NCBI GenBank assembly: GCA_017409465.1
Contig: JAFQSQ010000003.1
Coordinates: 1 to 35,847 of the forward strand
DNA length: 35,847 nt
Source of the DNA: Akkermansia sp.
GTDB taxonomy: Bacteria; Verrucomicrobiota; Verrucomicrobiia; Verrucomicrobiales; Akkermansiaceae
Reading direction: 5' to 3'
This document shows, piece after piece, positions 22,924 to 32,818 of the stretch (within the stretch, counting starts at the first letter, position 1; the number at the start of each line of letters is the position of its first letter). Made by a program: the position numbers and the translations under genes. The notes under the pieces were generated by a model, which had not been told where the DNA came from, did no database searches, and worked only from the letters and a program-made list of their open reading frames with translations.

Positions 22924-24443
22924 CGGCGTTTGAAAAGGCCTCCGAATCCACCCATGCTGCCGAGTCCTCCGCGGCCGCCTTTCGGCATGCCGCGCTTACC
23001 GGCCATGTCAGCCAGTGCTGAGAGATCCGGCATCTGCGACATATCGGGCATGCCGCCCTCCGCACCTTTCATCAGCGAGGACATGTCAGGCATGCCGGCG
23101 GGCATCCGACCCGCAGCTCCGCCTTTCATCATGCTCTTCATCAGACCTCCCATCTTGCCTTTGCCTCCCATCATTTCCTTCATTTCCTTGAAGTTCTTGA
23201 TGAAGCGGTTGACCTCGATTTCCGAGCAGCCGGAGCCCTTGGCGATGCGGCGGCGACGGGAGGGTATGAGCAGCTTGTAGTTGGCGCGTTCGGCGGGTGT
23301 CATGGACAGTACAATGGCCTCCATGTGTTTCATACGCTTGGGATCAAGCGCCCCTTCCGGCAGGTTCTTGCGAATCTTACTGAAGCCGGGCAGCAGCCCC
23401 AGCAGCCCCTCCAACGGCCCCAGACTCTGCATCATTCGCATCTGGTTCAGGAAGTCATTGAAATTGAACTCACCACTCATCAGTCGGTTCATGGAGCTCA
23501 TGGCCGATTCCTGGTCAATCTTCTCGGCTGCTTTTTCCACGAGTCCGACGATATCGCCCATGCCCAGGATACGGTCGGCCATACGCTGCGGCACAAAAGC
23601 ACCGAACATGTCCAGCTTCTCGCCCTCGCCCATGTATTTGATCGGTTTGCCGGTCACGGCACGCATGGAGAGCGCCGCACCGCCGCGGGCATCGCCGTCC
23701 AGCTTGGTCAGGACGATACCGGTGAGCCCCACGGCTGCATCAAAGGTCTGCGCTACACGCACGGCCTGCTGGCCGGTTGCGGCATCAACGACGAGCAGCG
23801 CTTCCTGCGGGTTGAGGAACCTGGCCAGCTTTTTCAGCTCTGCGACGAGCGCATCATCTACCTCCTGGCGCCCGGCTGTATCGAAGATGATGCAGTCATG
23901 ATCCTGTCCCTCTGCCCAGCGCAGGGCATCCTTGGCGACACGGATGACATCTTTCTCGCTCGCCGAAGGGGTATAAACCGGCACTTCCACCTGCGCCGCC
24001 AGCGTGGCCAGCTGGTCGATGGCTGCCGGGCGGATGAGGTCACAGGCAACCAGCAGGGGCTTGCGGCCATCCAGCTTGAGACGGCGCGCCAGCTTGGCGC
24101 TGGTCGTTGTCTTACCGGCGCCATTGAGACCCACTACCAGAATGTGAGCCGGGGGGGTAAGGTTGAGTTCTTCGGCATCGCCACCCAGCAGGGCAGCCAG
24201 CTCGTCGCGGAAAATTTTGACAATCTGCTCACCGGGTTTCACGGATTTGAGCACCTTCTCGCCCATGGCCTGCTCTTTCACGTGGGCGATGAACTCGCGC
24301 GCCACGCTGTACTCCACATCGGCATCCAGCAGAGCCATGCGCACATCGCGCAGGGCATCCTTGATGTTGGACTCGGAAATTCTGCTCAACCCGCGTACTT
24401 TGCGCAGGGCGTCATCGAGCTTGTCTGAAAGAAGCGAGAACAT
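22920..24443 (-). CDS. ffh: Signal recognition particle protein Ffh
   Basis: Ffh, with 4.5S RNA, binds signal sequences on ribosomes and delivers them to FtsY at the membrane. The 507 aa comprise an N domain (about 1-85), the GTPase G domain (P-loop GLNGAGKTTTSAKLA near 106, CDLIRPAAIDQLATLA, DTAGRQEVDDAL, TKLDGDARGGAALS) and the Met-rich M domain. The M domain carries the RNA-binding SRRRRIAKGSGCS. The tail is unusually rich in Gly, Met and Lys (GGKGKMGGLMKSMMKGGAAG). The family is well conserved. The promoter -10 box ends six bases before the ATG, so the mRNA should be leaderless. Confidence 0.97.
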   Translation of the reverse strand: MFSLLSDKLDDALRKVRGLSRISESNIKDALRDVRMALLDADVEYSVAREFIAHVKEQAMGEKVLKSVKPGEQIVKIFRDELAALLGGDAEELNLTPPAHILVVGLNGAGKTTTSAKLARRLKLDGRKPLLVACDLIRPAAIDQLATLAAQVEVPVYTPSASEKDVIRVAKDALRWAEGQDHDCIIFDTAGRQEVDDALVAELKKLARFLNPQEALLVVDAATGQQAVRVAQTFDAAVGLTGIVLTKLDGDARGGAALSMRAVTGKPIKYMGEGEKLDMFGAFVPQRMADRILGMGDIVGLVEKAAEKIDQESAMSSMNRLMSGEFNFNDFLNQMRMMQSLGPLEGLLGLLPGFSKIRKNLPEGALDPKRMKHMEAIVLSMTPAERANYKLLIPSRRRRIAKGSGCSEIEVNRFIKNFKEMKEMMGGKGKMGGLMKSMMKGGAAGRMPAGMPDMSSLMKGAEGGMPDMSQMPDLSALADMAGKRGMPKGGRGGLGSMGGFGGLFKRR

Positions 24444-24449
24444 ATCCGA

Positions 24450-24478
24450 ACCCTAGCGAAAAAGTCATTAGCTGTCAA
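24450..24478 (-). promoter_or_regulatory. Sigma-70 promoter of ffh (leaderless)
   Basis: On the minus strand TTGACA (24478-24473), a 17-bp spacer and TAGGGT (24455-24450) lie six bases before the ATG at 24443. The -10 box is weak (3 of 6) but the -35 box is perfect. Transcription should begin at the A of the start codon. Confidence 0.55.
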
Positions 24479-24568
24479 GCTTTCCGCGCGCCATATTGCG
24501 CAGGGATACGCGGATTTTTCATTGTCCGTTGTCCCATGACTACGGGAGTCGGTGTGAGGCCGACTTCA

Positions 24569-26734
24569 TCAGTCGGCAACGACGCGGAAGGTGGATTGGG
24601 CACGGAGATGGGGCGGGGCAGAGACGCGGAGGGTATGCACCCCGGGGGCGAGGCGGGCATAGTATTTGCCGTGGCGATGAATGATACGCAGAGTATCGCA
24701 ATGCCAGGTGGCCGCAGCCGCCGGGAGCGTGGAGCGGAGCTCAACCAAATCACCGCTGCCGGGCAGCGTGGGGTCAAGCGTGAGGGTGCTGCCATGCGCC
24801 GGGATGAGGATGGATGGGCGGCGCTCTACCGGGCCTGCGGAGTCCGTGACGTAGAGATGCTTGTATGAGCAGGTCGCATACCATTCGGCATACCGGGGGC
24901 TCAATACAGCCCTCCCTTCGGCATCATATGTTCCCCGGGGAAGGCGGGCGATATCCTCCGACGTTGCCAGCTCAGACTGTCGGCAGTAATCCGGCGTAGC
25001 CGCCGATGCACGGCAACCATTGCGGGTATCGATATCAACGCGGCAGAGCTGTGGCGGGCAGTCGGGGAACGAGGCGGGGCGGTCTTCATGCAGCAGCAGC
25101 ATGACCCGGTGAAAGATGGGGCCTGCCCCGCTCACGCCGGATACTTCTTGCATGGGGCTGTTATCGAAGTTCCCCACCCACACGCCAACGGTGTATTCTG
25201 CGGTGAAGCCGACACACCAGTTATCGCGGAAATTGGAGGATGTGCCGGTCTTGGCCGCCACGCGGAAGGGAAAGGTGAGCGCCGGAGCCGGGCCGAACGC
25301 CGCCGCACGCGCCGAGGCATCGCTGAGGATATCGGCTATGCGGTAACAATCCGCTGCCGGGAGCAGCTCGCGGGGGTCCGTGGCTTGAAGGGGTAGTCGC
25401 GATTGCAGCGGCAGGAATGTCCCGCAGCGTGCCAATGCACTGTAAGCCTGCACCAGTTCCGTCAGGGTGATGTGGGCATTGCCAATGGCGAGACCCAGGC
25501 CGTATTCCGCTGCCGAACCGGGCACGCGAAAGCCCACCGAACGCAGCAGATCCAGCTGTTCCTCCACGCTGCCGAAACGCTCCAATGCCTCCAGCGCCGG
25601 GATATTCTGCGAACAGGCCAGTGCCTGCCGTATGGTGATGGGACCGCGGTATTGGTCATTGTAATTTCCGGGTGCCTGTACCCCATCTGCGCTGCGGTAC
25701 AGGGTGGGGATATCGGCCAGCACCGTGCCCGGCCAGGCTCCATGACGGAAGGCCATGAGGTAGACAAAGGGCTTGAGCGTGGAACCCGCCGAACGCGGCG
25801 TCACCGCCCCGTTGAGCGCCCCGCCGCGCGAGCTTTCCGGGAAAGCCGCCGGGACAGACACCAGTACCTCGCCGCTGCGGTTATCGGCCACGACCACCGC
25901 CGCCTGCGACACGTTCCGCTCTCGCAGGTACTCAATTTCCTCGCGGGCAATGGCGGCGCAGCGCGACTGAAGCGAGCCGTCGAGCGTGAGCTGCCCGGCT
26001 CTGCCACCGGCTGCAGAGGGGGCATTGATGCTGCGCCCAGCCACCCCCAACGGGGCAGACGTATCGCCGCCCATGGCAGCCAGAATGCGGTTGCGGCGGC
26101 GGCGGGCCTCCTCCGGGTAGCGCAGCGGGTTGAGCTGCGTGGGCGCTTTCAGTAATCCGGCCAGCAGGGCGGCCTCTGGCTCATTCAGCTCAGCGGCTTT
26201 CTTGCCGAAATAAAACCATGCCGCCGTTTCTGCGCCTCGGCACAGGTTGCTGAAGTCCGCGCGGTTGAGATAGGCTCGCAGCAACTCGTCCTTGCTGTGG
26301 CGCAACTCCAGACGGCGCGCCTGCAACATCTCGCGCAGCTTGGTCGATATCGTGCGGCGGGTGGGCGGACTGTACAGCTTGACCAGCTGCATGCTGATGG
26401 TGCTGGCACCGGATTTTCCCTCCCCGCTCAGGTTCTGACGGAGCGCCCGAGCCAGGGCGAGCACATCCACCCCGCCGTGTCGATAAAAACGCTTATCCTC
26501 AGCCGTCAGCAGCGCCCGCACCAGAGTCGGCGGGAGCTGTTCCATCGGCTGGCAGCGGTAGCCGTCTGCCCCCGGCACAAAGCCCAACAGCGCTCCATGC
26601 CTGTCCGTCACCCGCGCCTCCGGCGGTGGGGGCAGCTCCGGGGCTTCCACGCAGAAAGGCAGCAGGTAATACGCCGCCGCAGCGATGCTGAACAGCACCC
26701 CTGCGGCACGCATGATGTGGGGACGAAGCTTCAC
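24569..26734 (-). CDS. pbpC: Penicillin-binding protein 1C
   Basis: This is a class A penicillin-binding protein of 721 aa anchored in the inner membrane by one N-terminal helix (AAGVLFSIAAAAYYLLPF). The GT51 glycosyltransferase domain (about 45-225) has the catalytic Glu in TAEDKRFYRHGG (about 79) and GKSGASTISMQLVKLY. The transpeptidase domain has the active-site SxxK in SAGSTLKPFVY (about 317), SQN in ALACSQNIPALEAL and KTG in AAKTGTSSNF (about 494). A C-terminal beta domain of the PBP1C type follows (RRPSILIPAHGSTLTLDP). The start is a GTG overlapping the A2M stop (GTGA); an ATG seven codons in is possible. It forms the classic pair with the upstream A2M gene. Confidence 0.95.
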   Translation of the reverse strand: MKLRPHIMRAAGVLFSIAAAAYYLLPFCVEAPELPPPPEARVTDRHGALLGFVPGADGYRCQPMEQLPPTLVRALLTAEDKRFYRHGGVDVLALARALRQNLSGEGKSGASTISMQLVKLYSPPTRRTISTKLREMLQARRLELRHSKDELLRAYLNRADFSNLCRGAETAAWFYFGKKAAELNEPEAALLAGLLKAPTQLNPLRYPEEARRRRNRILAAMGGDTSAPLGVAGRSINAPSAAGGRAGQLTLDGSLQSRCAAIAREEIEYLRERNVSQAAVVVADNRSGEVLVSVPAAFPESSRGGALNGAVTPRSAGSTLKPFVYLMAFRHGAWPGTVLADIPTLYRSADGVQAPGNYNDQYRGPITIRQALACSQNIPALEALERFGSVEEQLDLLRSVGFRVPGSAAEYGLGLAIGNAHITLTELVQAYSALARCGTFLPLQSRLPLQATDPRELLPAADCYRIADILSDASARAAAFGPAPALTFPFRVAAKTGTSSNFRDNWCVGFTAEYTVGVWVGNFDNSPMQEVSGVSGAGPIFHRVMLLLHEDRPASFPDCPPQLCRVDIDTRNGCRASAATPDYCRQSELATSEDIARLPRGTYDAEGRAVLSPRYAEWYATCSYKHLYVTDSAGPVERRPSILIPAHGSTLTLDPTLPGSGDLVELRSTLPAAAATWHCDTLRIIHRHGKYYARLAPGVHTLRVSAPPHLRAQSTFRVVAD

Positions 26735-29700
26735 CGAGCCTGTACCTCGAATTGATGCGGAATACTCAGGCCATGCACCTCCGGGCGGTACATGAGCTCG
26801 ACCTTGGCGGCAGGCGCCGTCACCTTGCCGCTGCGCACCACCCGCGCCACGTAGCTCAGCTTCATGGTATCACGGTTCGTCCGGTTGTCGGAGAAAGCGC
26901 GGACGCGGTCTTTCAGGTATTCACGGTGCGTCACCCCGGCAGAGCAGCTCCACCAGTCGGCTGAGTGTTTGATGCCCTCCGGCAGCGCCTGCGAGCTCAG
27001 TTCCGGATCCACCACCTCGAACACCGCGGGCAGTCGGTCCTCCAGGGCGATGTAGCGCAAGTTGCTCCGCTCTCCGGTGGCACGGGCTGTCACCGTCACT
27101 CGCACCACATCGCCCACGCGGAACTGCCCGGTTGGTTTCCAGGAACCATCTGCCTGCAGGCATTCATAGCGCCGCTGCACATCGAATCCTTTGTCCACGA
27201 GCTGCTCCGGCTGGCACCGGCGCAGGTACCCCTCTGCCTTGCCGTAGACATACACCGGATTCCCCTGCACAGAGAAACGGTCTCTGCCGGTTCGGAGACT
27301 CCGGCTGCAACGGTACGGCTCTGCCGCCGAGAGCTCGTTCCCGTTTACCCGGGCGCGCTTCTCCGCCATCCCGACCATCTCCGCATACAGCGCCGATGTC
27401 AGCGCCATCCACGCGCTGCGCCAGGTGGAGCAGGAGGCTACTTCGTCCATCACGTACTGTCGCAGCTTTTCTTCCGTGGCGGGTGATGTCGCATCGTCAA
27501 ACGCAGCGTAGAGACACTGCAGCGTCCTCAGGGGCGGCAGATGGCAGTCATCCGCCTCCGTCGCCTGTGTTGTTTCGGCATCTTTCCTCAGAGCGGGAGC
27601 CTCCGGGTGCTGCGTCATCAGGGCTGTCAGCGCCAGTGTCCACTTCTGCTGGGGTGTCAGTTCCATCCTGCGGTGTCGGGCGCGGTTGAGCACAGTTTCC
27701 ACCGCTTCGCTTTTCGCCTCGCTCATGAGCGTCAGCACCAGCAGTGCCAGGTAGTCATTCCCCTTACCCTCGTTGACGCAGGTCTTCAGATAGCGTATAT
27801 CCTGCATCTTGCGCCCCGATATCAGGCTCCGCACCATCACCACGTAGGGTGAATAATCGCTGGCCTCGTTCGCGTCTCCATCCCAATAGCGGTAGCCGCC
27901 GGTGGGCAATTGGCGCTTCTGCAGTCGCGATTCCACATCGGCCAGAACAGCATCTGTCTTCCGATCCTCCGGGAAATGGATGCCGAAGAGCGCTTGCAGC
28001 TCCTCGCGCATCAGCCAGGGCAGGGCGGTGGAGCAGAGCTGCTCGCTGCATCCGTAGGGATAGGTGAAGAGATAGTTCAGGGGGTACTCCAGCCCGGCCA
28101 GCGGCGAGGTGGAGAAGGTCAGCTCCACCTGCGACTCCGGCCGATAATCGCCGCGCACCCAATCGCCCAGCGACTTGCTCTGGCCGGGCATGAGCTTGTC
28201 ATGGAAATGCTCGCGGATGTGCGGCGTGGGCAGCACGGCCTCAAAGCTCAGCTCCACGGCATCCCGACTGCGCGACAACACGCTGCCCGGCGAAGCCGAT
28301 GCTGCCTGCACGCTCCAGCGCAGGCTCACGGGCCCCGCATCCTTCACTTTCACCGGGAAATGGATAGTCACAGGCGCTTTGCCGCTCAGGCTGACGGTCT
28401 GTGAGGGCTGCGGCAGCTCGACATTTGTGCCGCTGATGGAGACCTGCCAGCGCACAGCGGCGTTGTTGGCCGCCTCGGGCAGCTCCTCCGGCAGCATGCT
28501 CAGCGTGACCGGTACCAGCACTTCATCCCCGGCAGCGGCACTCATGGGGGCTGCTGGCTCCAGCATGATGGGCTTGGTGACGTGATAGCTGCTTTCTGCC
28601 GCTCCGAACTTATCACCGGCTGATGCCACGGCCATGAGCCGATAGCGGGTCAGCGTGTCAGGATTCGTGTAGACGGCAGAGAAGCGGCCCTCCGCATCCG
28701 TGCGGACAGAGCCCAGCCAGAGCGCACAGGGGTCGAAATCCTTGCGAAGATAGTCCGCAGCGGCATCATCCACCGACCTGTCATAGTCACCGTCATCGCC
28801 GCCGCCGATGAAGACACCCTTGTTGCCGAAGTAGCGATTCCCCAGGTTCTCACTCACCAGATGCTCCTGCGCGGAATAGGTCTCAACGGTCAGCGCCCGA
28901 CTGTTCTCGCCATAGAAGAAATGCAGCGGATCCGGCAGACGATACCCCATCACCTGCAGGGTGCCCTCATCCTCTGCGTACAGCGTGACATCAGCATTCG
29001 CCACCGGTTTGCCGTCGGCATCCGTCACCACGCCGCTCACCCTGCACTCGTCTCCCGGCAGCAGGCTCTTCTGCGGAGCCGACAGAGACAGCTCCAGCTT
29101 TTTCTCCAGAGGTTCAACCGCCAGACGGCAGGTGCCGAGCTTCAGCAGGGGCTTGCCGTCTGCCGAGCGTGCCCCACCGTTCTGCACCAGGCTCACACTC
29201 ACATACACCAGCGGTGCATCCGAGGCTTCCACAGGCACCTCCAGCACAGGATTGGCCACCGTCACCACACGGCGGAAATGCCGCAGCACCCCGCCGCGCT
29301 CCACCGTCACCAGCAATTCCGCATCCACCGGGGTCTGCACCAGCACCCGAGCCGTATCCCCGGGGCTGTACCGTTCCTTATCGGGCAGCAGTTTCAATTC
29401 ATTGCCGTTCAGATACTCCCAGGGTGAGGTATCATCCCCCCACACATAGTGACAGGTGGAGCTGTAGAACTCGCGCCCGTCGGCATCGCGCCCACGCAGC
29501 TCGATATCATAGCGTCCGGCGGCCTCCACGGGAATCTCCAGCTTCTGCGGCGTACCGGTCAGCGATACGGGGATGCAGCGCTCCGTTGTCTCATCCTCCA
29601 CATTCCGAACGGTGGAGCGGAAGAAAGAACCATAGCGATACGGCCGGAACACCGTGCGCTTCACCTTGATTTCTGCCGACAGCGGGGCACCGTCCCATGC

Positions 29701-32610
29701 CGCGCCGTCCGGCTTCACGGCCACCAGCTCCACCGGAAGAGAACCACCCGCCTGCACCAGCCCGGATTCCGGACGAATACCGCCGTACACAGCGGCGGGA
29801 TGCAGGGTGGTTCGCTGCACACTGCGAATACTTTGTTCGTTGCCGTTGGTCACGGTGACGGTCGATTCAATTCTGCGGCCAAAGGGCTGCTCCGGCTGCG
29901 GCAGGGCAAAGCTCATTTTGCCGCAGCCTTGCTCATCCAGCGTACCGGAAGAAGAGCGATAATCGCTGCATTCGGACTCTTCTTCTCCATGATAATAGTT
30001 GTAGAAATACTCCCAGGAATCGGACGCATGTTCACCGAAGCGGAAGCCGAACCACTGCTGCTGTTTCGGGTAAAAATTCAGTGGCGTTGTCCGGAGCGAC
30101 CACTGCACCTTGCCTCCGGCCACCGGGGTGGTGGTGAAGTTGACCGCAGAGGCCTCCACCGTCACCATTTTCTCGTTCTCATGCACCTGAAGCTTGCTTT
30201 CCACCTCGAATTCATTACGCCGGAACTCCTTGCAGGGCCAGGAAATGGTGACGGAACGGAGCAGGGTCACCGCATCAAGTTGAATTCCTTTTACGACCGC
30301 CTTATCGGGGCTGCTTTCATCGGCATCCCCCTTGAACACCAGATTGAAAATGGCCATATAGTTCCCCGGTGTCTCCGTGGGGACATCCAGCGTGAACGTA
30401 CCGTCCGGCTGCACTTCCACCGCCTGCGACATCACCTCGTTGCGGTTCACCCACACGGTCGCCTTGATGCTTTCCACCTCCGGGAGCAGAATCTGGTTGT
30501 CCTTCAGCCAGCGGACAATACCCTTGAGGTGCGCCGTTTCGCCGGGGCGGTAGAGGGAGCGATCCGTGAAGAGATAGAACATCGGACGCGGCAGCGAGGC
30601 CGGGGCAATCCCGACTTGCATCAGTTGGTGGTTGCGCCATTGGTTGTAGATGTAGTCATTCTCGTATGCTTCGCCGACATCATACGGCACCGTCACGCTG
30701 TCATCCTCGGTGACAAGCTGCAAAAAGCGCGTTTCTGTCGGGAAGTCCCCCTCGGCGATTCCCTGCTGCACAGGCAGCTCAGCGAGGAGGCCTCCGTCCT
30801 TATCCATCAAGCGCAGGCGGGCGGATTCTACCTCCCCGGCGGTGCTGAGGTGATAGGCCCAGGCAAAGAGCCGGGATCCGTTCGTCTTCCAGAGAAGCCC
30901 GAGGTCGGTCACCTGTACCAATCCCTGGTTGAAGCAGGGATATTTGCTCCCACGCAGCGGCGTCCCCTCCACTTCCACCAGGTAGAAGCCACCCACAGGC
31001 TGCTGAGGGAACAACTCTGCGAGAGGCAGCTTCAGCTCACCTTCCTCAGCCCCGGGCAAAGCGCGCTCGGCCATAGCCACCACCCCCGGGAGATTCTCCG
31101 TGGCAAGACGATGGCTCTCCGGCTTGTTCTCATCCAGCCCGGCAGCCTTGCGCGACTCCCGGCGCAGCTCTTCTTCCCAGTAATCGAGTTTAGTGCCGGT
31201 GTAAAGTTTTTGATAATCCGTCAGCAGCCGCGCCACATCTGCACCTTCGCTGCGCAGTTTCCAAATGCGGATATGCCCGCCGGTCACTCTTCCGTAGCGG
31301 CAGCGGATGGTGGTACTGCCGCGCATCTGCAGGTGGTTGGCGTTCACATCCGTGTAGATATAGGGTACTCGCGGGCGCAGCACCGTCACGTCTTCCGTAT
31401 TCTCCGGGGGATTCTCCTCGTAATGCGGCGCGATTCCCTCGTAAATCCCCTCCAGATGCACCCGCAGTTCCAGCCCGCCGGTCTGTGCCGTCAGCGCAAG
31501 TTGCTTACACCCGGTGGCTGTGCTCCCATCCGACAGCCGCAGGGTTTCCTGCGTGATGTCACCGGGAGTGATGACCACTTCCTTGTCCTGCACCGTGGCG
31601 TGGAGGGCGCCGTCCCGCCACTCCAGCGGCTGCCAGTCCTTATCCGTTCCCTCCACGTGGCGCACCGTCCACTTGAACTGACCGAGCAGTGCTTCGGGTG
31701 TCTCTGCCGCCGCCGGTAAGCCGAAGCTCAGCGTCAAATCATAGAGTGTGTTGTCGCGGCAGCGGTTGGTGAGCAGAAAGGAGAACTTCGGCCGGCGGAT
31801 GTAAGAGACCTCTTCATCGTCATACTCGTTTTTCTCGCTGTTCCACTCTGCGCGCGGCAGCATCAGCGGGATATCATCGCAGGTCAGGCTGACAGCAGGG
31901 ATTTCCGCCACCCAGGTGTTCTTCAGTTCCTCCTCTGCCGGGTGCCGTCCGGCCTCGTTTTTCAACTCATCATCGAGATTGTAACCGAACACCCGATTAT
32001 ACAGCTCCCAGTTGGCAAGCGCATCCCCCACCGTTGCAGGCCGTATCGCCACGCGGCGGCGTTCGCCCCCCATCTCGTAATACATCTCCCGCAGTCGCTC
32101 CAGGACAGGTCCCGCAAAGTCCTCATCGTGCAGGTGGATGACCAGATCGCCGTTCGGAGAGAGTTCGGAGGAATAGCGGTTGTAGGAAGAAGTGGGAAAA
32201 CAGGCCACACACGCGGGCAGGCGTTCGCCATTCCTCCCGGTCACGCCTTCCGGTACCTCCACGCGGAATACCTGCAACACCGGCAGATCTTTCCTGACCG
32301 TCACCTGCAGTCGAGAATGGCTCACCCACTGCGTTTCCACCACATCGGCATGGCTGAGCCTCAGCCACTCCGGCCGCTGCGTGTCGCCCACGGCCGAGTC
32401 CGCTATCATCGGCACCGGGAAATCAATCGCCAGCGCATACCCCGCTTCCATGCGGGAATAATAACGGTATCTGTTACTATCTGCTTCCTCGATGGTCGGA
32501 GCAGGCAGGGAAACAGCAGCGGCAGGCACAGGTGCGGACTCCGCTGCCACCGGCAGAACTCCGCCCAGAGCCAGCAAGGAAAGTACACAGAAAAGGGGTG
32601 TTTTCATCAT
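26731..32610 (-). CDS. Bacterial alpha-2-macroglobulin (YfhM-like)
   Basis: This is a very large protease-trap protein of 1959 aa. Bacterial A2Ms sit in the periplasm, trap attacking proteases after bait cleavage and work with PBP1C, which repairs peptidoglycan. The thioester motif PYGCSEQL is intact, with the Cys at about residue 1521. Earlier macroglobulin domains include FTDRSLYRPGETAHLKGIVR and the A2M-core segment FDPCALWLGSVRTDAEGRFS. The N-terminus is a plain signal peptide (FCVLSLLALGGVLPVAAES) without a lipobox, whereas E. coli YfhM is a lipoprotein of about 1650 aa. The start is MMKTP at 32610; the open frame continues to 33081 but there it overlaps the divergent gene. Confidence 0.93.
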   Translation of the reverse strand: MMKTPLFCVLSLLALGGVLPVAAESAPVPAAAVSLPAPTIEEADSNRYRYYSRMEAGYALAIDFPVPMIADSAVGDTQRPEWLRLSHADVVETQWVSHSRLQVTVRKDLPVLQVFRVEVPEGVTGRNGERLPACVACFPTSSYNRYSSELSPNGDLVIHLHDEDFAGPVLERLREMYYEMGGERRRVAIRPATVGDALANWELYNRVFGYNLDDELKNEAGRHPAEEELKNTWVAEIPAVSLTCDDIPLMLPRAEWNSEKNEYDDEEVSYIRRPKFSFLLTNRCRDNTLYDLTLSFGLPAAAETPEALLGQFKWTVRHVEGTDKDWQPLEWRDGALHATVQDKEVVITPGDITQETLRLSDGSTATGCKQLALTAQTGGLELRVHLEGIYEGIAPHYEENPPENTEDVTVLRPRVPYIYTDVNANHLQMRGSTTIRCRYGRVTGGHIRIWKLRSEGADVARLLTDYQKLYTGTKLDYWEEELRRESRKAAGLDENKPESHRLATENLPGVVAMAERALPGAEEGELKLPLAELFPQQPVGGFYLVEVEGTPLRGSKYPCFNQGLVQVTDLGLLWKTNGSRLFAWAYHLSTAGEVESARLRLMDKDGGLLAELPVQQGIAEGDFPTETRFLQLVTEDDSVTVPYDVGEAYENDYIYNQWRNHQLMQVGIAPASLPRPMFYLFTDRSLYRPGETAHLKGIVRWLKDNQILLPEVESIKATVWVNRNEVMSQAVEVQPDGTFTLDVPTETPGNYMAIFNLVFKGDADESSPDKAVVKGIQLDAVTLLRSVTISWPCKEFRRNEFEVESKLQVHENEKMVTVEASAVNFTTTPVAGGKVQWSLRTTPLNFYPKQQQWFGFRFGEHASDSWEYFYNYYHGEEESECSDYRSSSGTLDEQGCGKMSFALPQPEQPFGRRIESTVTVTNGNEQSIRSVQRTTLHPAAVYGGIRPESGLVQAGGSLPVELVAVKPDGAAWDGAPLSAEIKVKRTVFRPYRYGSFFRSTVRNVEDETTERCIPVSLTGTPQKLEIPVEAAGRYDIELRGRDADGREFYSSTCHYVWGDDTSPWEYLNGNELKLLPDKERYSPGDTARVLVQTPVDAELLVTVERGGVLRHFRRVVTVANPVLEVPVEASDAPLVYVSVSLVQNGGARSADGKPLLKLGTCRLAVEPLEKKLELSLSAPQKSLLPGDECRVSGVVTDADGKPVANADVTLYAEDEGTLQVMGYRLPDPLHFFYGENSRALTVETYSAQEHLVSENLGNRYFGNKGVFIGGGDDGDYDRSVDDAAADYLRKDFDPCALWLGSVRTDAEGRFSAVYTNPDTLTRYRLMAVASAGDKFGAAESSYHVTKPIMLEPAAPMSAAAGDEVLVPVTLSMLPEELPEAANNAAVRWQVSISGTNVELPQPSQTVSLSGKAPVTIHFPVKVKDAGPVSLRWSVQAASASPGSVLSRSRDAVELSFEAVLPTPHIREHFHDKLMPGQSKSLGDWVRGDYRPESQVELTFSTSPLAGLEYPLNYLFTYPYGCSEQLCSTALPWLMREELQALFGIHFPEDRKTDAVLADVESRLQKRQLPTGGYRYWDGDANEASDYSPYVVMVRSLISGRKMQDIRYLKTCVNEGKGNDYLALLVLTLMSEAKSEAVETVLNRARHRRMELTPQQKWTLALTALMTQHPEAPALRKDAETTQATEADDCHLPPLRTLQCLYAAFDDATSPATEEKLRQYVMDEVASCSTWRSAWMALTSALYAEMVGMAEKRARVNGNELSAAEPYRCSRSLRTGRDRFSVQGNPVYVYGKAEGYLRRCQPEQLVDKGFDVQRRYECLQADGSWKPTGQFRVGDVVRVTVTARATGERSNLRYIALEDRLPAVFEVVDPELSSQALPEGIKHSADWWSCSAGVTHREYLKDRVRAFSDNRTNRDTMKLSYVARVVRSGKVTAPAAKVELMYRPEVHGLSIPHQFEVQAR

Positions 32611-32782
32611 AAGGCGAATAGAGTTGTTAACATACTGCACTCTACACCTTTCCGCTGCCCGATACAAGAACAAAATCGGGGTATGCCTCAGGACGAATGC
32701 CGATTGATGCATCGATCTGCTCCATGGTGCCATGCACCAACATGTGAACGGCGCCTGCACTTCCCGAGAGGCATATTTGCGC

Positions 32783-32810
32783 TTGAACTTTACCCGATAA
32801 ACGATAAAAT
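32783..32810 (+). promoter_or_regulatory. Sigma-70 promoter of the YczE-like gene (leaderless)
   Basis: TTGAAC (32783-32788), a 16-bp spacer and TAAAAT (32805-32810) lie eight bases before the ATG at 32819. The transcript should start at or within one or two bases of the ATG. Confidence 0.65.
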
Positions 32811-32818
32811 GTTTCCGC

